From Algoriphagus halophilus (lineage in GTDB: Bacteria; Bacteroidota; Bacteroidia; Cytophagales; Cyclobacteriaceae): a stretch of DNA of 64,000 nucleotides. The notes beneath the pieces are model-generated. The model was given only the letters and a program-made list of their open reading frames with translations, did not search any database and was not told where the DNA came from. This document shows, in pieces, positions 61,976 to 64,000 of the stretch. The DNA lies in contig NZ_FSRC01000004.1 in NCBI RefSeq assembly GCF_900129785.1, forward strand, positions 62,001 through 126,000, given 5' to 3'. How positions within the stretch are numbered: the first letter of the stretch is position 1; every line of letters starts with the position of its first letter. The position numbers and the translations under genes were made by a program.

Positions 61976-64000
61976 TTACTTATAAACTGACTTAAAGAAA
62001 GTCCTGTACTCTTCTAAATTCTTTGTTTTATTCAGTTGTTGGAAGTTTTCAATTGAAATGACAAAAGAATCATTTTTTATTTCTTCTGTGATTTCATTGG
62101 ACTTAAAATCCGTTAAAAACAACTGGTAATACGCTTTTGCTTTTTCCGCATTGCTAAAAGGGGAAATAATAAAAATAGCATGATCACTATTCATATTCAT
62201 ATTTCCGGTTCGTAACCTAGCGTTTTGGAAATTCTTAGTATGAAAAGCTTCTAAGTCTCCTAACAAACCTTCTGCATTTTCCATTTCATCTGGACTCATT
62301 ACCAATACAAAGATATGTGTACTCGATTCATTGACCTTGTAAGGTGATTCTGGTAGGTTTTCAAGTCCTTCATTATTGGATAAATCGGGATTCGCCAAAT
62401 TTGCAGAATCTAATGCAGTGCTATCTGATTTATTTAGAGAAGCGAGTTCTTCACTAGACATCATGGGTCTAAGCATATTTCTTGCCAATTCTATCAGATT
62501 TTCATCTTTTGAGTTTTGGATATAGGCTTCCAGTCGCTGGCGGTATTGCTGGCGGCTTTCCAATTTCCCGGTAATCATGATGTCCAACAATAAAATACGT
62601 TCCGTATTTCGGGTTAATGGATATTCTTCTAAGGTATTGACGATAATTTCACGGGCTTGTTTATAGTCACCTTTGTAATAGGCATCATAGGCCAACTCGT
62701 AATTTTTAGAGGATGCCAAGTAGGCGAGATTTCCTGAAGCGGCTTCTGGGTTATTTACCGAGTAGGTGTATTGAGAATCCGGGAATTCATTATTGAGCCT
62801 CCCGATATATTGTTGGAAATTCCCACCCCGATCTCTCTGGCCTAAATATAATAAGTAATAGGCTTCAGGTTTTCTACTAGAATTAGGGTATTCTCTAACC
62901 AAGGTTTCTAAATTTTCAATACTGGATTCTACTTCCCCTAATTCAAAGTAAAGTAGCTTGCCCAATTCAAAGTAAGATTCTTCCAGCTCAAGATTTAATT
63001 TGGAAATATCTTCCTCAGAGCTTGGGATCTGTGCGAGAAGAGTTTCTAAATCCGGTAACTGATTTAATGGATTAGCAGCTTCATCCACCCCTGTAGAATC
63101 GGTCTCAGTGGGTGCAGCAATGGTAGGCTCAGTACTTTGAAAACTTGCAGCACTTCTTCTCCAATTATCTTGAATGGGCCTATTTCCCCAAACCCGATAA
63201 AATTCAATGGTCCCTTGTTGCATGGCCACAGAATTATCAAAATAAAAAGTAGAGCCGGACCCTCGGTCATTGAATGCCAACAGGTTGTCAAAAATGCTGT
63301 TGCTTTCGGGCTCCTGTTTTGCCGCGGCTTCCGCGAGCAAACGTTCCTCTTCTTTTTTTATAAAATTCTCTGCAATGGCCTTTTGTTCCTCAGGAGATAA
63401 GCGAGCCAAACTAATCAGACTATCATTGGATGTGATTCTTTCTAGATGAAAAACATAATGATCCAGTGTTTCCTTTTGTTCATTTATCTGTTCTGCAACT
63501 GGGTCAGTTTCTTTAATGAAGGTTAATGCACTATCGAGATAATATTTGGTGGCTCTGTAATCTTTATAATTATCGAGGTTGATTTCAGCAAGTTTTTGAT
63601 AGATATACCCTTTTTGACGCGGATTACTTCCAGGCTCTTTGGCTGCCTGATGTAATAATTGAAGTGTCTTGAGCGTGTCTCCTTGTTTTTCTTCAAAAAG
63701 GGCCATTTCATAAACGACAACATCTTTGAGATCTTTGTTTTTGGGGTCGTTGTATAAATCTTCATAATAGCGTCTCACCTTACGAAGGTCTTTCGACGCA
63801 TTCAACTCAGCTACTTGTTGGGCGTAAAGCTGCGCAAAAAAGCTTCGCTCATAAGGAGGGTTCCCATCTTGGGAGTTGTTGTAAAAGTCATAAGCCAGCG
63901 CATCCAAACCGGCTTTTTGATAACGTTGTGCAAGGATGAAGTTAATGCGAGATTCTTCTTTGTTATCGTCTACATAATCCAAAGCTTTTGTTAAGGCTCC
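61976..64000 (-). CDS. PorW/SprE-like type IX secretion TPR protein (5'-truncated by window edge)
   Basis: PorW/SprE proteins are TPR-containing lipoproteins needed for type IX secretion in gliding Bacteroidota. The frame runs open to base 64000, so its N-terminus and lipobox lie outside. The visible ~674 residues hold an N-terminal TPR-like array (residues to ~190), a helical and disordered middle rich in Ser/Glu, and a second set of TPR repeats (about residues 325-490). The C-terminal segment reads THIFVLVMSPDEMENAE and later HAIFIISPFSNAEKAKAYY, a SPOR-like pattern typical of PorW. Assignment is by this architecture and by the nearby gldKLMN operon; a generic TPR protein is the alternative. 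Confidence 0.8.
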   Translation of the reverse strand, partial: GALTKALDYVDDNKEESRINFILAQRYQKAGLDALAYDFYNNSQDGNPPYERSFFAQLYAQQVAELNASKDLRKVRRYYEDLYNDPKNKDLKDVVVYEMALFEEKQGDTLKTLQLLHQAAKEPGSNPRQKGYIYQKLAEINLDNYKDYRATKYYLDSALTFIKETDPVAEQINEQKETLDHYVFHLERITSNDSLISLARLSPEEQKAIAENFIKKEEERLLAEAAAKQEPESNSIFDNLLAFNDRGSGSTFYFDNSVAMQQGTIEFYRVWGNRPIQDNWRRSAASFQSTEPTIAAPTETDSTGVDEAANPLNQLPDLETLLAQIPSSEEDISKLNLELEESYFELGKLLYFELGEVESSIENLETLVREYPNSSRKPEAYYLLYLGQRDRGGNFQQYIGRLNNEFPDSQYTYSVNNPEAASGNLAYLASSKNYELAYDAYYKGDYKQAREIIVNTLEEYPLTRNTERILLLDIMITGKLESRQQYRQRLEAYIQNSKDENLIELARNMLRPMMSSEELASLNKSDSTALDSANLANPDLSNNEGLENLPESPYKVNESSTHIFVLVMSPDEMENAEGLLGDLEAFHTKNFQNARLRTGNMNMNSDHAIFIISPFSNAEKAKAYYQLFLTDFKSNEITEEIKNDSFVISIENFQQLNKTKNLEEYRTFFKSVYK

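Noticed and set aside
1..64000. tRNA/rRNA genes, CRISPR repeats, insertion sequences, prophage or attachment sites
   Set aside because: Reading all gaps by eye, I saw no cloverleaf with a GTTCRANNC arm, no regularly spaced repeats and no transposase, integrase or phage gene. A covariance-model scan would be decisive.

Overview
The window is ordinary-density chromosomal DNA from a member of the Bacteroidota, most likely a Cytophagales bacterium of the Cyclobacteriaceae (Algoriphagus-like). This placement is inferred from gene content and is not a computed phylogeny. The supporting signs are a complete type IX secretion / gliding core (porP/sprF, gldK, gldL, gldM, gldN, plus a porW/sprE homologue at the right edge), an AccD without its zinc ribbon, an enlarged NusB, a Bacteroidota-type DUF1573/YajC/YbbR/CoaE operon, AT-rich sequence with few Shine-Dalgarno sites, and several TAnnTTTG promoter -7 elements. 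I saw no tRNA, rRNA, CRISPR array, insertion sequence or prophage. No gene-free stretch exceeds 300 bases.

Layout: 1-2.2 kb is the 3' part of infB. From 2.3 to 4.3 kb lie a small membrane protein, an unknown exported protein and an outer-membrane beta-barrel protein. From 4.35 to 8.5 kb are cstA (minus), accD and an isolated nqrF. From 8.7 to 11.7 kb is a translationally coupled four-gene operon: arginase-fold protein with an altered metal site, cytochrome b5 domain, BadF-type sugar kinase and MurQ. Then comes an RluB-type pseudouridine synthase with a long disordered N-terminus. From 13.3 to 20.8 kb (minus) is an envelope-biogenesis block: CBS protein, nadK, DUF6089 protein, uppS, bamA and two ompH/skp genes, plus a separate thioredoxin. 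From 20.9 to 23 kb are chrA and a 2-oxoglutarate oxygenase.

From 23 to 27 kb are a lipoprotein, serS and a peroxiredoxin / WCGNC-thioredoxin / DUF6952 operon. From 27 to 33 kb is more accessory material: esterase, PL8 polysaccharide lyase, a HipA-like kinase with a DUF3037 partner, an NTF2-fold protein and a bestrophin. From 33 to 37 kb (minus) is nusB-ytxH-DUF1573-yajC-ybbR-coaE. Then come leucine dehydrogenase, an ABC exporter, a small coiled-coil protein, two parvulin-type chaperones, and a phosphatase/STAS/anti-sigma-kinase partner-switching module. DUF721 and hemW follow, then an Omp85-like protein, DUF4271, hemD and the type IX secretion operon (52-58 kb). The right end carries uvrC, a class A penicillin-binding protein and the PorW/SprE homologue.

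Much of the window serves the cell envelope: peptidoglycan synthesis and recycling (UppS, PBP1A, MurQ with its kinase), outer-membrane protein folding (BamA, Skp-like, SurA-like, PpiC) and type IX secretion. I found no clear-cut new multi-gene defence or mobile system. The best candidates for undescribed biology are the HipA-like/DUF3037 pair, the arginase-like/cytochrome b5/kinase/MurQ operon and the peroxiredoxin/WCGNC thioredoxin/DUF6952 operon.
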